NCBI GenBank assembly: GCA_035517495.1
Contig: DATIYT010000083.1
Location: forward strand, 69,590-133,589
Source: DASZHJ01 sp035517495
Lineage (GTDB): Bacteria; Pseudomonadota; Alphaproteobacteria; ATCC43930; CGMCC-115725
DNA length: 64,000 bases
Direction of reading: 5' to 3'
The notes under the pieces are model-generated. The model ran no database searches. It was not told the origin of the DNA and was given only the letters and a program-made list of their open reading frames with translations. Positions 8,219 through 17,128 of this stretch are shown in pieces. The position numbers were made by a program, and so were the translations under genes. Within the stretch, counting starts at the first letter, position 1; each line of letters begins with the position of its first letter.

Positions 8219-8978
8219 GCGCGAGGCGCCGATGGTCGAGCTCGATTGCATCTGCAAGAACTACGGAAAACTTCAGGCCGTGAAGGGCGTTTCGCTGAGC
8301 GTGCCGCGCGGCGAGGCGCACTTCATCATCGGCCCCAGCGGGTGCGGGAAATCGACGCTGCTCCGCTGCATCAATCTGTTGGAGGAACCCACGAGCGGAA
8401 GAATGCGCGTGGGAACGATCGCCATGAAGTTCGATGGCGGACGCCTGCCGATGTCGACGCGGGAGCAGGCGCAGTACCGCGCCAGAGTGGGCATGGTATT
8501 CCAGCAATTCCACCTGTTTCCACACATGACCGCGCTCGAGAACGTCATGGAGGGACCGCGCACCGTGAAGCGCCTTCCCGCCGCCGAGGCACGCAGCATC
8601 GCCGAGGCGCTGCTGAAGAAGGTCGGGCTCGCCGAGAAGCGCGATTCCTATCCCAAGCACCTCTCGGGCGGACAGGCGCAGCGCGTCGCCATAGCGCGTG
8701 CGCTTGCGATGTCGCCCGAGGTGGTTCTTTTCGACGAGGTTACGTCGGCGCTCGACCCCGAGCTGGTGGGCGAGGTGCTCGCGGTCATTCGACAGCTTAC
8801 CGAGGAGGGCATGACCATGATCGTGGTCACGCATGAGATGGCGTTCGCGCGGGAGGTCGCGAATTCCGTGACCTTCATGGATGGCGGCGTGGTGGTGGAA
8901 CAGGGGGTGACCGAGGCCGTGCTCGGCAACGTCACAAACCCGCGACTTGAGCAATTCCTGCGGCGTTTCCGCGCCTGA
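8208..8978 (+). CDS. Amino-acid ABC transporter ATP-binding protein (HisP/GlnQ type)
   Basis: 256 residues with a full ATPase set: Walker A GPSGCGKST at residues 42-50, the Q-loop VFQQFHLFPHMTALENV, the signature LSGGQAQRVAIARALA and Walker B VVLFDEVTSALD. The Q-loop wording is characteristic of polar amino-acid importers. It overlaps the permease gene upstream. It is the only ATPase of this class in the window, although two more permeases and another binding protein of the same class follow at 11492-14180, so it may energise both systems. Confidence 0.92.
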   Translation: MTSEREAPMVELDCICKNYGKLQAVKGVSLSVPRGEAHFIIGPSGCGKSTLLRCINLLEEPTSGRMRVGTIAMKFDGGRLPMSTREQAQYRARVGMVFQQFHLFPHMTALENVMEGPRTVKRLPAAEARSIAEALLKKVGLAEKRDSYPKHLSGGQAQRVAIARALAMSPEVVLFDEVTSALDPELVGEVLAVIRQLTEEGMTMIVVTHEMAFAREVANSVTFMDGGVVVEQGVTEAVLGNVTNPRLEQFLRRFRA

Positions 8979-9062
8979 AAGATGGTGCTGCGAAATGCCA
9001 CCAATTATCATGAGAACCCCGGGGTGCTGGCGCGCCTGTATTAGCTGTGAGGAGACGAAGAC

Positions 9063-10034
9063 ATGACTGCGTTTCCGACAAAAGAGAAGCTGACGATTTG
9101 TTTCGCGCACGTGGCGTACCAGATGCACGCGCAATTCTCCCGGCGCAATACCGGGATCGCCGGGTTCCAGGTTTGGAATCGCGAGGACCTCGACCGCCGC
9201 ATCGGAGAGGCCGATGCGCTCGTGATATCGGGACTGTGGCGGAATGATCTTGTCGAGCACGCCAAGAAGCTGCGTTTCATCCAGTCGATCGGCGCCGGAA
9301 CCGACCAATTCTCCCGTGAGCTTCTTTCGGCCCGCGGTATCCGATTGGCCAGTGCGCGAGGCGTCAATGCGCGGGCAGTCTCGGATCACGCCATGGCCCT
9401 GATATTGGCGCTGGCGCGCCGCCTTCCCGAAGCGCGCGACAACCAGGCGAAGAAGGTCTGGCGTCAGATGATCGGCGATCTCACGCAGCGCGAGGACGAG
9501 CTCGGCGGCAAGACGTTGATCGTAGTCGGCATCGGAGCCATTGGCGATCGGTTGGCAATGCTGGGCAAGGCGTTCGATATGCGCGTCATCGGCATAAGGC
9601 GCGATCCCGGCAAGGGGAAGGGACACGCGGATGCCGCCCATGGCATGGCCGAACTCAAGGCACTGCTGCCGCAAGCGGATTTCGTCGCGCTAACCTGTCC
9701 CTTGACCAAAGAGACGGAGAACCTGATCAACGCCGATGCGCTAGGGCGCATGAAGCCGTCGGCGTTCCTGGTGAATTGCGCGCGCGGCCGCTGCGTCGAC
9801 GAGGGAGCCTTGGTGCAGGCGCTCCGAAATCGCGCCATCGCCGGGGCCGCGCTCGACGTTACCGTCGAGGAGCCGCTGCCGCCGAACTCGCCGCTCTGGA
9901 CCACGGAGAACGTGTTCGTCACGCCCCACACCGCCGGGGAGACGCGGCGGTATGAGGACAACGTGCTGGATATATTGGAGGAAAATCTTGCACGTCTCTG
10001 GCGCGGAGATGAGCTGCGAAATCAGATACTCTGA
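9063..10034 (+). CDS. D-isomer-specific 2-hydroxyacid dehydrogenase family protein
   Basis: 323 residues. The NAD(P)-binding motif GIGAIG is at 156-161, and the catalytic triad of the family is intact: Arg241 (in CARGRCVD), Glu270 (VEEPLP) and His289 (TPHTAGE). Such enzymes reduce 2-oxoacids to D-2-hydroxyacids or the reverse in the cytosol. A good GAGGAG site precedes the ATG. It lies 84 bases after the ATPase gene and 108 before a Rieske oxygenase, in the same direction, so it probably belongs to one long rightward transcript. The particular substrate is not evident. Confidence 0.88.
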   Translation: MTAFPTKEKLTICFAHVAYQMHAQFSRRNTGIAGFQVWNREDLDRRIGEADALVISGLWRNDLVEHAKKLRFIQSIGAGTDQFSRELLSARGIRLASARGVNARAVSDHAMALILALARRLPEARDNQAKKVWRQMIGDLTQREDELGGKTLIVVGIGAIGDRLAMLGKAFDMRVIGIRRDPGKGKGHADAAHGMAELKALLPQADFVALTCPLTKETENLINADALGRMKPSAFLVNCARGRCVDEGALVQALRNRAIAGAALDVTVEEPLPPNSPLWTTENVFVTPHTAGETRRYEDNVLDILEENLARLWRGDELRNQIL

Positions 10035-10142
10035 ACACCGACGGCAGAAGATCGGGACGATCCTCGCCGGCATCGATTAACACGCTCGCCAAATCGGCGA
10101 TCTTGCTTCAAGCTTCCTGATCTGCGTTCGCAAGGTGCAGCG

Positions 10143-11489
10143 GTGACAAGCGCGATCGATCGATCTCGTCAGCCCTTCGGCGGGTATTACCGCATCCTCG
10201 ACGTCCAGGAGGATCCGGAGCTCACGCACGTTGGTCCAAAGACCCCCTGCGGAGAGTACATGCGCCGCTTCTGGCATCCCGTGGCCATGAGCGCGCAAAT
10301 CAGCGACTTGCCCCTGGCGGTGAAGCTGCTCGGCGAGGAGCTTGTCCTGTTCCGCGATCTCAGCAACCGGATCGGACTCCTGCACAAGCATTGCAGCCAC
10401 CGCCGCGCGTCGCTGGAGTACGGCATCCGTGCCGAACGGGGGATCCGCTGCTGCTATCATGGCTGGCTGTTCGACATCGATGGCCGCATCTTGGAAACAC
10501 CGGGCGAACCCGAGGCGAGCCCCATTCGGAACACCACTTGGCACGGCGCATATCCGACGCTGGAGTACAAAGGGCTGATCTTCGCCTATCTCGGACCACC
10601 CGAGCACAAACCGGAGTTTCCGATATTCGATACGTTCGAGCTGCCGGGCAACGACCTCGTTCCCTATTCGATCGACTATCCCTGCAACTGGCTGCAAGTT
10701 GCGGAAAACCCGATGGACCCGTTTCACAGCGTCTTTCTTCACACACGGGTGACGCGGGCGCACTTCAATCCGGCATGGGGCGCCTTGCCGATCGTCGAAT
10801 GGCACCGGATGGAGCATGAGGCGGGCGTCTATCTGACCAATACACGGCGCTGGGCGGATTACCTCTGGTGCCGCACCGCCGAGGTCATCATGCCGAATTT
10901 CGCCCAGCCGCCGGACATCTACCAAGACCCCGACCGGGAAAAATTCTTCCCGCGCGTCGGCATCAGCAAGTGGACGGTTCCGACCGACAACCGGAGCTGC
11001 AAGATCATCGGCTGGCGACACTTCAACGAGACGCTCGACCTCGGCGGCAAGGGGGACCGCGGCAAGGTCGGGTTGAACAAGATCGATTTTCTGGGCCAGA
11101 CCGGCAGCGAGCGGAGCCACGAAGAGGGTCAGCGCGTTCCGGGCGACTATGAGGCTCAGATCGGGCAAGGTCCGATCACAATCCACGCCGGCGAGACGCT
11201 GGGCAGGACCGACACCGGGGTCGCTGTCATGCGCCGGATGCTGCGCCACGGCATTGAGAGGATCCAGTCCGGCAAGGAATTGTCGATGCCGACGCGCAAC
11301 GCCGCGGGACAGATTCCGACGATGGCCGGCGACGTTATCATGCGGCGCCCGGTCTCGAACGCCGATGATCTCGCCGTTCAGCAGGACTTCGGCCGGCGCG
11401 CGGGAGAGGTCGTGGCGGCGACCCGAGCGCTGCCGCACGGGGAACGTCAGGCCGAGATCGAGCGGCGCATGCGCGCCATATTCGGATAA
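10143..11489 (+). CDS. Rieske non-heme iron oxygenase, catalytic (alpha) subunit
   Basis: 448 residues, GTG start. The Rieske cluster motif is Cys84-x-His86 with Cys103-x2-His106. The mononuclear iron site is the usual Asp192, His195, His200 (NPMDPFHSVFLH). The protein resembles the phthalate/vanillate-type single-subunit oxygenases that oxidise or O-/N-demethylate aromatic or amine substrates. No dedicated reductase or ferredoxin gene is adjacent, so the electron donor must be encoded elsewhere. Its position inside an amino-acid-type transporter operon suggests it attacks the imported compound. Confidence 0.9.
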   Translation: MTSAIDRSRQPFGGYYRILDVQEDPELTHVGPKTPCGEYMRRFWHPVAMSAQISDLPLAVKLLGEELVLFRDLSNRIGLLHKHCSHRRASLEYGIRAERGIRCCYHGWLFDIDGRILETPGEPEASPIRNTTWHGAYPTLEYKGLIFAYLGPPEHKPEFPIFDTFELPGNDLVPYSIDYPCNWLQVAENPMDPFHSVFLHTRVTRAHFNPAWGALPIVEWHRMEHEAGVYLTNTRRWADYLWCRTAEVIMPNFAQPPDIYQDPDREKFFPRVGISKWTVPTDNRSCKIIGWRHFNETLDLGGKGDRGKVGLNKIDFLGQTGSERSHEEGQRVPGDYEAQIGQGPITIHAGETLGRTDTGVAVMRRMLRHGIERIQSGKELSMPTRNAAGQIPTMAGDVIMRRPVSNADDLAVQQDFGRRAGEVVAATRALPHGERQAEIERRMRAIFG

Positions 11490-11491
11490 CG

Positions 11492-12301
11492 GTGATGGCG
11501 ACCCGTGCAAGTCGCGTGAGCGGCCGGCGTGTGATTTTCGATATGGCTCAACTTGCGCTCGCGCTGGCAGCGATCGTGTGGGTGGTGCTCAATGGCGCGG
11601 GAGCATTCGGCTATAACTGGCAATGGTACCGCGTTCCGCCATACATCGCGCGCGTCGCTGACGGTCAGATCATCTGGGGGCCACTGGTTCGTGGCCTGCT
11701 GGTGACGCTGGAGATCAGCGCCTGGGGTCTCATCCTCACCCTCGCCATCGGCCTCGTGACGGCCCTGCTGCGGACATCTCGATCGTTTGCCGGCCGCGTT
11801 CTCGCCGGGGGCTATGTCCAAATCATCCGCAATACGCCGCTCCTCGTTCAGCTCTACCTCTTCTATTTCGTGCTCGCGCCGATCCTGGGCATCGGCCGAT
11901 TTTGGACCGGAATACTCTGCCTTGGATTCTTCGAGGGGTCGTTTGCGGCCGAAATCTTTCGTGCCGGCATCCAATCGATTCCGAAGGGGCAATGGGAGGC
12001 GAGCGGGAGCCTCGGGCTCGGCCGCTACGTCACGCTTCGGTCCGTGATCCTGCCGCAGGCGTTTCAGCTTATGCTGCCGCCGCTCACCGGTCAGGCAGTC
12101 TCGCTGATCAAGGATTCCTCGATCGTGAGCGTTATCGCGGTCTTCGATTTGACCAACGAAGGCCGGACGATCATATCCGACACCTTCATGAGCTTCGAGA
12201 TTTGGTTCACCGTTGCGGCGATCTATCTCGTCCTGACGATCAGCCTGTCCGCGGTCGCTGGTCATCTGGAGCGACGCGTTGCGAGCTACAGATTCACCTG
12301 A
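11492..12301 (+). CDS. Amino-acid ABC transporter permease
   Basis: 269 residues (GTG at 11492; an in-frame ATG at 11495 is equally possible). About five membrane helices, a long periplasmic N-terminal loop after the first helix (YNWQWYRVPPYIA), and the EAA loop EIFRAGIQSIPKGQWEASGS. This longer N-terminal form is typical of heterodimeric amino-acid permeases of the AapQM/GltJK kind. It starts three bases after the Rieske gene stops, so the two are co-transcribed. The likely partner permease is at 13233, with the binding protein between them. Confidence 0.88.
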   Translation: MMATRASRVSGRRVIFDMAQLALALAAIVWVVLNGAGAFGYNWQWYRVPPYIARVADGQIIWGPLVRGLLVTLEISAWGLILTLAIGLVTALLRTSRSFAGRVLAGGYVQIIRNTPLLVQLYLFYFVLAPILGIGRFWTGILCLGFFEGSFAAEIFRAGIQSIPKGQWEASGSLGLGRYVTLRSVILPQAFQLMLPPLTGQAVSLIKDSSIVSVIAVFDLTNEGRTIISDTFMSFEIWFTVAAIYLVLTISLSAVAGHLERRVASYRFT

Positions 12302-12317
12302 ATAAGAGGAGGTGGCC

Positions 12318-13151
12318 ATGTCGACCTTTCGCCGAGTTGTGCTGTTGGCATTGGGGCTTGCGGTCATGGTGTCGGTTGCGGCGCGTGCGCAGGACGCCCG
12401 GCAGCAATTGTCGAGCAGCAGCGTGATCGAAGAGATCAAGCGCAATGGCGTGCTTCGCGTCGGAATTTCGACCTTCGTGCCCTGGTCGATGCGGGACAAG
12501 AAGGGAGACCTCATCGGTTTCGAAATCGACGTTGCCAACCAAGTGGCAAAGGACATGGGGGTGAAGGCCGAATTCGTGCCGACCGCGTGGGACGGAATCA
12601 TTCCGGCGCTCCTCGCCGGCAAGTTCGACGTCATCATCAGCGGCATGTCGATCACGCCGCAGCGCAATCTGACCGTGAACTTTACCGTCCCCTACGCCCA
12701 TTCGGGTCAGCAGATGACCGCGAACAAGAAGCTCGCCGGCGGCTTCAAATCGCTTGAGGATTTCAACGATCCCAAGGTGACGATCACCTGTCGGCGCGGG
12801 ACGAGCACGTGTGTCGCGGCGAAGAAGATCTTCCCGAAGGCGACGTTCCGCGAGTTCGATGACGAGGCCCAATGCCTGCAGGAAGTGCTCAACGGCAACG
12901 CACACGCGGTCGTCACCAGCGCGCCAAAGCCGAGGATGTGGACGTTGGATCATCCGGACACGCTGTTCATGCCCACCGACGAGAACCTCACCAAGTCGGA
13001 CGAGGCTTTCGCCGTGCGCAAGGGCGATCCGGACGCGATCAATTTCTTCGACAATTGGATCCTCTTCAACACGAGCAACGGCTGGCTCGATGAGCGCCAC
13101 GACTATTGGTTCAAAGGCAATGCGTGGAAGGATCAGGTCTCCAGCAACTGA
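12318..13151 (+). CDS. Amino-acid ABC transporter substrate-binding protein (SBP_bac_3)
   Basis: 277 residues from the ATG at 12318, which has AGGAGG five bases upstream; an in-frame GTG at 12312 overlaps that ribosome site and is unlikely. Signal peptide through about residue 22 (VSVAARAQD). The family pattern GFEIDVANQVAKDMGVKAEFV and a mid-domain segment FDVIISGMSITPQR are clear. It sits between two permease genes of the same class, giving a binding protein and heterodimeric channel set. A pair of cysteines (CRRGTSTC) in the second lobe could form a disulfide. Confidence 0.9.
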   Translation: MSTFRRVVLLALGLAVMVSVAARAQDARQQLSSSSVIEEIKRNGVLRVGISTFVPWSMRDKKGDLIGFEIDVANQVAKDMGVKAEFVPTAWDGIIPALLAGKFDVIISGMSITPQRNLTVNFTVPYAHSGQQMTANKKLAGGFKSLEDFNDPKVTITCRRGTSTCVAAKKIFPKATFREFDDEAQCLQEVLNGNAHAVVTSAPKPRMWTLDHPDTLFMPTDENLTKSDEAFAVRKGDPDAINFFDNWILFNTSNGWLDERHDYWFKGNAWKDQVSSN

Positions 13152-13232
13152 GCAACCGCGAGCGGCCGCGAGTTCCCGGCAAGAGATGGGACGGAGGCGT
13201 CATGGCGCATCGGCATCGAGGGGCTCTCGGGA

Positions 13233-14180
13233 TTGCGCGGCGCTCTTCCACTGACTGAAGCGTTTGCGGGAAAACATCGCGGCGTTCCGCCGACGGCGAG
13301 ACCCGCGCTGCGATTCACTTGGCTCGATGCTCTGATCATCGCACTTGTCGTTGGGACCGGTGTCTATATCGGATACCGGATCAACGACGTCCTCAACTAT
13401 CATTGGCGGTGGTCGCGGGTCGCGGAGTACATCGTGCGATGGGACGAACGGCGCGGTGTTTGGGTCCCCAACCTGCTGCTCCAGGGCTTTTTCATGACGC
13501 TGCGGCTGGCCGTATGGGGAATCTTCTGGGCCGCGCTGCTGGGCCTCGTCATGGGAATTTTTCGGACCAGCCGGTTGCTGCTGCCGCGACTTGGCGCGTT
13601 CATTTATGTCGGTTTGGTGCGCAACACGCCACCGCTCGTTTTCATTTTCATTTTTTACTTTTTCATCAGCGGCCAGATCGTCCCGCTGCTGGGGTTGGAT
13701 CGCCTTGCCGCAACCGCTTCGCCCACGGTATCCGCGATCATCACCGCACTCTGCGGCGAGCCCAAGCTGCTCGTGAATTTCGCAACGGGATTGATGTGCC
13801 TCGCCTTGTTCGAGGGGGCGTATGTCACGGAAATCGTGCGCGCGGGGATCCAGTCAATCGAGCGCGGGCAATGGGAGGCCGGAAGGAGTCTCGGCCTATC
13901 GCCGCTGCGGTTGCTGCGCCTGGTGATCCTGCCGCAGGCATTTCGGCGGATTCTTCCGCCGCTTGCGGGTCAGTTCGTCAGCCTGATCAAAACTTCGTCG
14001 ATCGTCTCGCTGATCTCGATTCAGGAGCTCACCTTCTCGGCCGGAGAAGCAGCGGTCACCACAGGCGGCGTGTTCGAAGTGTGGCTGATAGCGGCCGGGA
14101 TGTATCTCGCAATCTGCTATCCGTGCTCCGTCTTTTTTGATCACCTCGAGCGCCGGCTCAATCCGCTCGGCGGTAACTGA
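13233..14180 (+). CDS. Amino-acid ABC transporter permease
   Basis: Up to 315 residues. Membrane helices, a long first loop (YHWRWSRVAEYIVRW) like that of the permease at 11492, and the EAA loop EIVRAGIQSIERGQWEAGRS followed by LPQAFRRILPPLAGQ. The start is uncertain: no in-frame ATG is available before the first helix, and the TTG at 13233 with an upstream GAGGGG is the best candidate. It ends the rightward transport operon and overlaps the convergent dioxygenase gene by 23 bases at the 3' end. Confidence 0.85.
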   Translation: MRGALPLTEAFAGKHRGVPPTARPALRFTWLDALIIALVVGTGVYIGYRINDVLNYHWRWSRVAEYIVRWDERRGVWVPNLLLQGFFMTLRLAVWGIFWAALLGLVMGIFRTSRLLLPRLGAFIYVGLVRNTPPLVFIFIFYFFISGQIVPLLGLDRLAATASPTVSAIITALCGEPKLLVNFATGLMCLALFEGAYVTEIVRAGIQSIERGQWEAGRSLGLSPLRLLRLVILPQAFRRILPPLAGQFVSLIKTSSIVSLISIQELTFSAGEAAVTTGGVFEVWLIAAGMYLAICYPCSVFFDHLERRLNPLGGN

Positions 14181-15135
14181 ACGCCTTGTTGAGCCGGGAT
14201 ACGATGTAGTCGCCACAGGTGACGGGGGCATAAAGTGGTGGCTCGCTCGGCCGCAGCTCACGAGGATCGATTACGGTGTCGAAGGCAGGATCGAAGAAAA
14301 CTCCGATCGAGTAGCGCGCTCGTCCCGAGGAATTGACGACCCGGTGCGGCGTCGAGACGAAGCGGTCGTTGCTCCAACGCGCCATGAGATCGCCGATATT
14401 GACCACCAAGCTTCCGGCGATCGGCGGCGCCGTCACCCATTCCCCGGAGCGCCCCCGAATCTGCAGTCCGCCGGTATCATCCTGGCTCAGAAGCGTCAAA
14501 CCGCCGTAATCCGTATGCGGCGCAACGCCGAACTGCTCGGCTCCGCTCTCCGGCGGCTGTGGCGGATAATAAATAAGCGAGCAGCGCATGAGCGGCTTCG
14601 CAAATCGCTCCCTGAAGAAGTCGGCTTCGAGGCCGAGGCTCACGGCGAAGCCCCGCAACAGTGCGCGCCCACAATCCATGACGGCGTCCGAGTATTTGAG
14701 GAGGATCGCCGCCATTTCGGGAAGCACGGCGGGCCATTGATTGGGTCCCATGAGCGGCTTTCCCGCGGCCACGTCGGGGTCCCCAGGGTCCAGCTCGGGT
14801 CCCCAAATGAAGCTCTCCTTCAAATCGACGCGCGCGCTCTCATACATGCGCGCCGCGCCGATCGCGAGAAATCCCCGATGCAGGCTATTGATCCGCACGC
14901 TTTGCTTTGCTTCGTCGGGAAGAGCGAAGAATCGCCGTGAGAGCGTGAAAACCTGGTCCACGAGCAGTTGCGGGACCGCGTGGTTTCGGATGTAGAAGAA
15001 TCCCACGCGTTCGGCGGCCTCGAGCAGGTCCCGGGCCACTGCGGCAATGGCAGTGCGATCGCCACTTCTGAGCGCGCCCACATCGATCAGCGGGATGTTG
15101 GACGCATCGGTTGAGGTGGCGGGTGCGTAGCTCAC
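14158..15135 (-). CDS. Isopenicillin-N-synthase-like 2-oxoglutarate/Fe(II) oxygenase
   Basis: 325 residues, GTG start with GAGAGGA upstream. N-terminal DIOX_N-type region (IPLIDVGAL) and a C-terminal 2OG-Fe(II) domain with iron ligands His207, Asp209 and His264, and the 2OG-binding Arg274-x-Ser276. Enzymes of this group hydroxylate or cyclise small molecules; in bacteria many have unknown substrates. It is followed on the same strand order by, and lies downstream of, a spermidine/putrescine-type importer operon (19124 to 15225). A paralogue is divergently placed at the other end of that operon (19280). Confidence 0.88.
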   Translation of the reverse strand: MSYAPATSTDASNIPLIDVGALRSGDRTAIAAVARDLLEAAERVGFFYIRNHAVPQLLVDQVFTLSRRFFALPDEAKQSVRINSLHRGFLAIGAARMYESARVDLKESFIWGPELDPGDPDVAAGKPLMGPNQWPAVLPEMAAILLKYSDAVMDCGRALLRGFAVSLGLEADFFRERFAKPLMRCSLIYYPPQPPESGAEQFGVAPHTDYGGLTLLSQDDTGGLQIRGRSGEWVTAPPIAGSLVVNIGDLMARWSNDRFVSTPHRVVNSSGRARYSIGVFFDPAFDTVIDPRELRPSEPPLYAPVTCGDYIVSRLNKAFSYRRAD

Positions 15136-15224
15136 TGTGGAATCCTCTCAGCTAATTATTTTCGACCAAAAGCTGGACCGCGTCGAGTGTGAAGCCACGG
15201 CAGCGATTCCCCACGCCCCCTCTG

Positions 15225-16328
15225 TCATGCCGGGAACACCAATGTCGACTTCGGCGACCAATAGAGTGTCACGTTTTCGCCGATGGTGGCGCGTCGTCCT
15301 GGCTCTCGCCTGGGTTCGCGCACGATCAAGGTCGAGGCCGGGTTGCGAACGAAATAGCGAATCGATTGACCGAGGTATTCGCAAATCTCGACCTCTCCGG
15401 CCAGCGCGTTCGCCGTCTCGTCGGAATGGGGCGGCGAGAGGCTGATCGACTCCGGCCTGATCATCGCCTGAACGCGCGCGCCGATCGGCAGGTCCGCCGG
15501 CGTTGTCGCAATGCGCTCGCCCGAGCTGAGGCGCAGCCAGCTTAGAGTGTCGTGTCTCTCTTCGTGGATTCCCTCGAGAAAATTCGATTCACCGAGAAAG
15601 CTGGCCACGTAAGGCGTATGCGGTCGCTCATAGACCGCGTCGGGCGTTCCTATCTGGTGCAATTCGCCATCGTGCATGATGGCGATGCGGTCGGAAAGGA
15701 TGAGCGCCTCCTCCTGATCGTGAGTCACGTAGATCACGGTTATGCCGAGGCTTCGTTGAATCCGCTTAATCTCGAGCTGCATCTGTTCGCGAAGCTTGCG
15801 ATCCAACGCTCCGAGTGGCTCATCCATCAGCAGAACGGGCGGCCTGAACACGAGCGACCGCGCGAGCGCCACGCGCTGTTGCTGGCCGCCGCTCAATTGA
15901 TCGATTCGCCGATCGGCATGGTCGGAAAGATGCACCATCGCGAGCGCTTCCTCCGTCCGCTGCTTGATCTCGGTGGAGCCGCGGCGGCGCATCCGCAGCG
16001 GGAATGCGATGTTCTGCGCGACGCTCATGTGCGGAAACAGGGCATAGCTTTGGAAGACGACCCCGAGGTTGCGCTTGTCCGGCGGCTTGCCGAGAATCGA
16101 AACACCGTCGACGAGAATGTCACCTTCGGATGGCGTGACGAAGCCCGCGATCATCATCAATGTCGTGCTTTTGCCCGATCCGCTCGCGCCGAGCAGGGTC
16201 AGGAACTCGCCGCGCTCCGCCACCAAGCTTATGTTGCGGACAGCGTGGATCTCGCCAAACGCTCTACTGAGGCCGACCAGGCGAATTTCGGCGCCCTTCG
16301 CCTGGAATCTCCCGCTTAGATCCGTCAT
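15225..16328 (-). CDS. Spermidine/putrescine-type ABC transporter ATP-binding protein (PotA-like)
   Basis: 367 residues: Walker A GASGSGKST near residue 50, signature LSGGQQQRVALARSL, Walker B VLLMDEPLGALD, then a C-terminal TOBE-type regulatory domain of about 110 residues. The length and TOBE domain match PotA/PotG/AfuC-like importers. It overlaps the upstream permease gene by four bases. Last gene of a leftward operon binding protein-permease-permease-ATPase. Confidence 0.9.
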   Translation of the reverse strand: MTDLSGRFQAKGAEIRLVGLSRAFGEIHAVRNISLVAERGEFLTLLGASGSGKSTTLMMIAGFVTPSEGDILVDGVSILGKPPDKRNLGVVFQSYALFPHMSVAQNIAFPLRMRRRGSTEIKQRTEEALAMVHLSDHADRRIDQLSGGQQQRVALARSLVFRPPVLLMDEPLGALDRKLREQMQLEIKRIQRSLGITVIYVTHDQEEALILSDRIAIMHDGELHQIGTPDAVYERPHTPYVASFLGESNFLEGIHEERHDTLSWLRLSSGERIATTPADLPIGARVQAMIRPESISLSPPHSDETANALAGEVEICEYLGQSIRYFVRNPASTLIVREPRREPGRRATIGENVTLYWSPKSTLVFPA

Positions 16329-17128
16329 GGCGCCGGACGGCGCGAGCCCGTTCCGAGCCGCATGAGCAGGCTAATGGCGATCAGACTCAAAACGGAGAGA
16401 CCGAGAAGCAATGTCGATGCCGAGGCGACGATCGGATTAATCTCGAACCTCAAGCCGCTCCACATCTGAACCGGAAGGGTTACGGATTGCGATCCGCTGA
16501 TATAGAGCGCGACGACGACCTCGTCGAAGGAAGTGATGAAGGCGAAGATCGCCGCGACCACCAACCCCGGCCGAATCATCGGCAAAGTGACATGGAGGAA
16601 GGCACTCAACGCCGATGCGCCAAGGCTGCGTGCCGCACGCTCGATGCTCCAGTCCATCCGCTGCAATACGGCGGCGACGTTGATGACGACAAACGGCAGC
16701 GCTAGTACCGTATGGGCCAGCACCATTCCGGGAAACGTACCCACGAGCTTGAGCTTGGCGAACACGCCGTACATGGAAACCGCTGATACGATCGGCGGCA
16801 CGATCATCGGCGCGAACATGAGGAATATATAAAGATTGCGCAGCGGGATGCGGCCGCGGACCAGGCCGAGAGCGGCGAGCGTTCCGAGTGTCGTTGCCAA
16901 TACCGTCACGGCGATGGCGATCGTGAAACTGTTCCACGTGGCGGAGCGCCACTCCGGAAGCGCGAAATAGTCGGCGTACCAGGTGACTGAAAGGCTGTGC
17001 GGCGGAAACCGCAGCAGATTGTCACCGTTGAACGACATGGGAACGACGATAAGGCTCGGCAGAACCAGAAAAACGCAAACGAGGCCGGCAAATCCCGCAA
17101 GGATCGCATCGGCCAGCGATAGGCGCAC
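16325..17128 (-). CDS. ABC transporter permease (PotC-like)
   Basis: 267 residues, about six membrane helices, binding-protein-dependent transport inner membrane domain with the EAA-type loop containing RAARSLGASALSAFLHVTLP. ATGA stop-start overlap with the ATPase gene downstream, and the upstream permease gene's stop shares one base with its start. Works with the permease at 17128 as a heterodimer. Confidence 0.9.
   Translation of the reverse strand: MRLSLADAILAGFAGLVCVFLVLPSLIVVPMSFNGDNLLRFPPHSLSVTWYADYFALPEWRSATWNSFTIAIAVTVLATTLGTLAALGLVRGRIPLRNLYIFLMFAPMIVPPIVSAVSMYGVFAKLKLVGTFPGMVLAHTVLALPFVVINVAAVLQRMDWSIERAARSLGASALSAFLHVTLPMIRPGLVVAAIFAFITSFDEVVVALYISGSQSVTLPVQMWSGLRFEINPIVASASTLLLGLSVLSLIAISLLMRLGTGSRRPAP

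Noticed and set aside
8160..9674. Leftward 504-codon open frame
   Set aside because: Shadow of the ATPase and dehydrogenase genes, with no ribosome site or domain.
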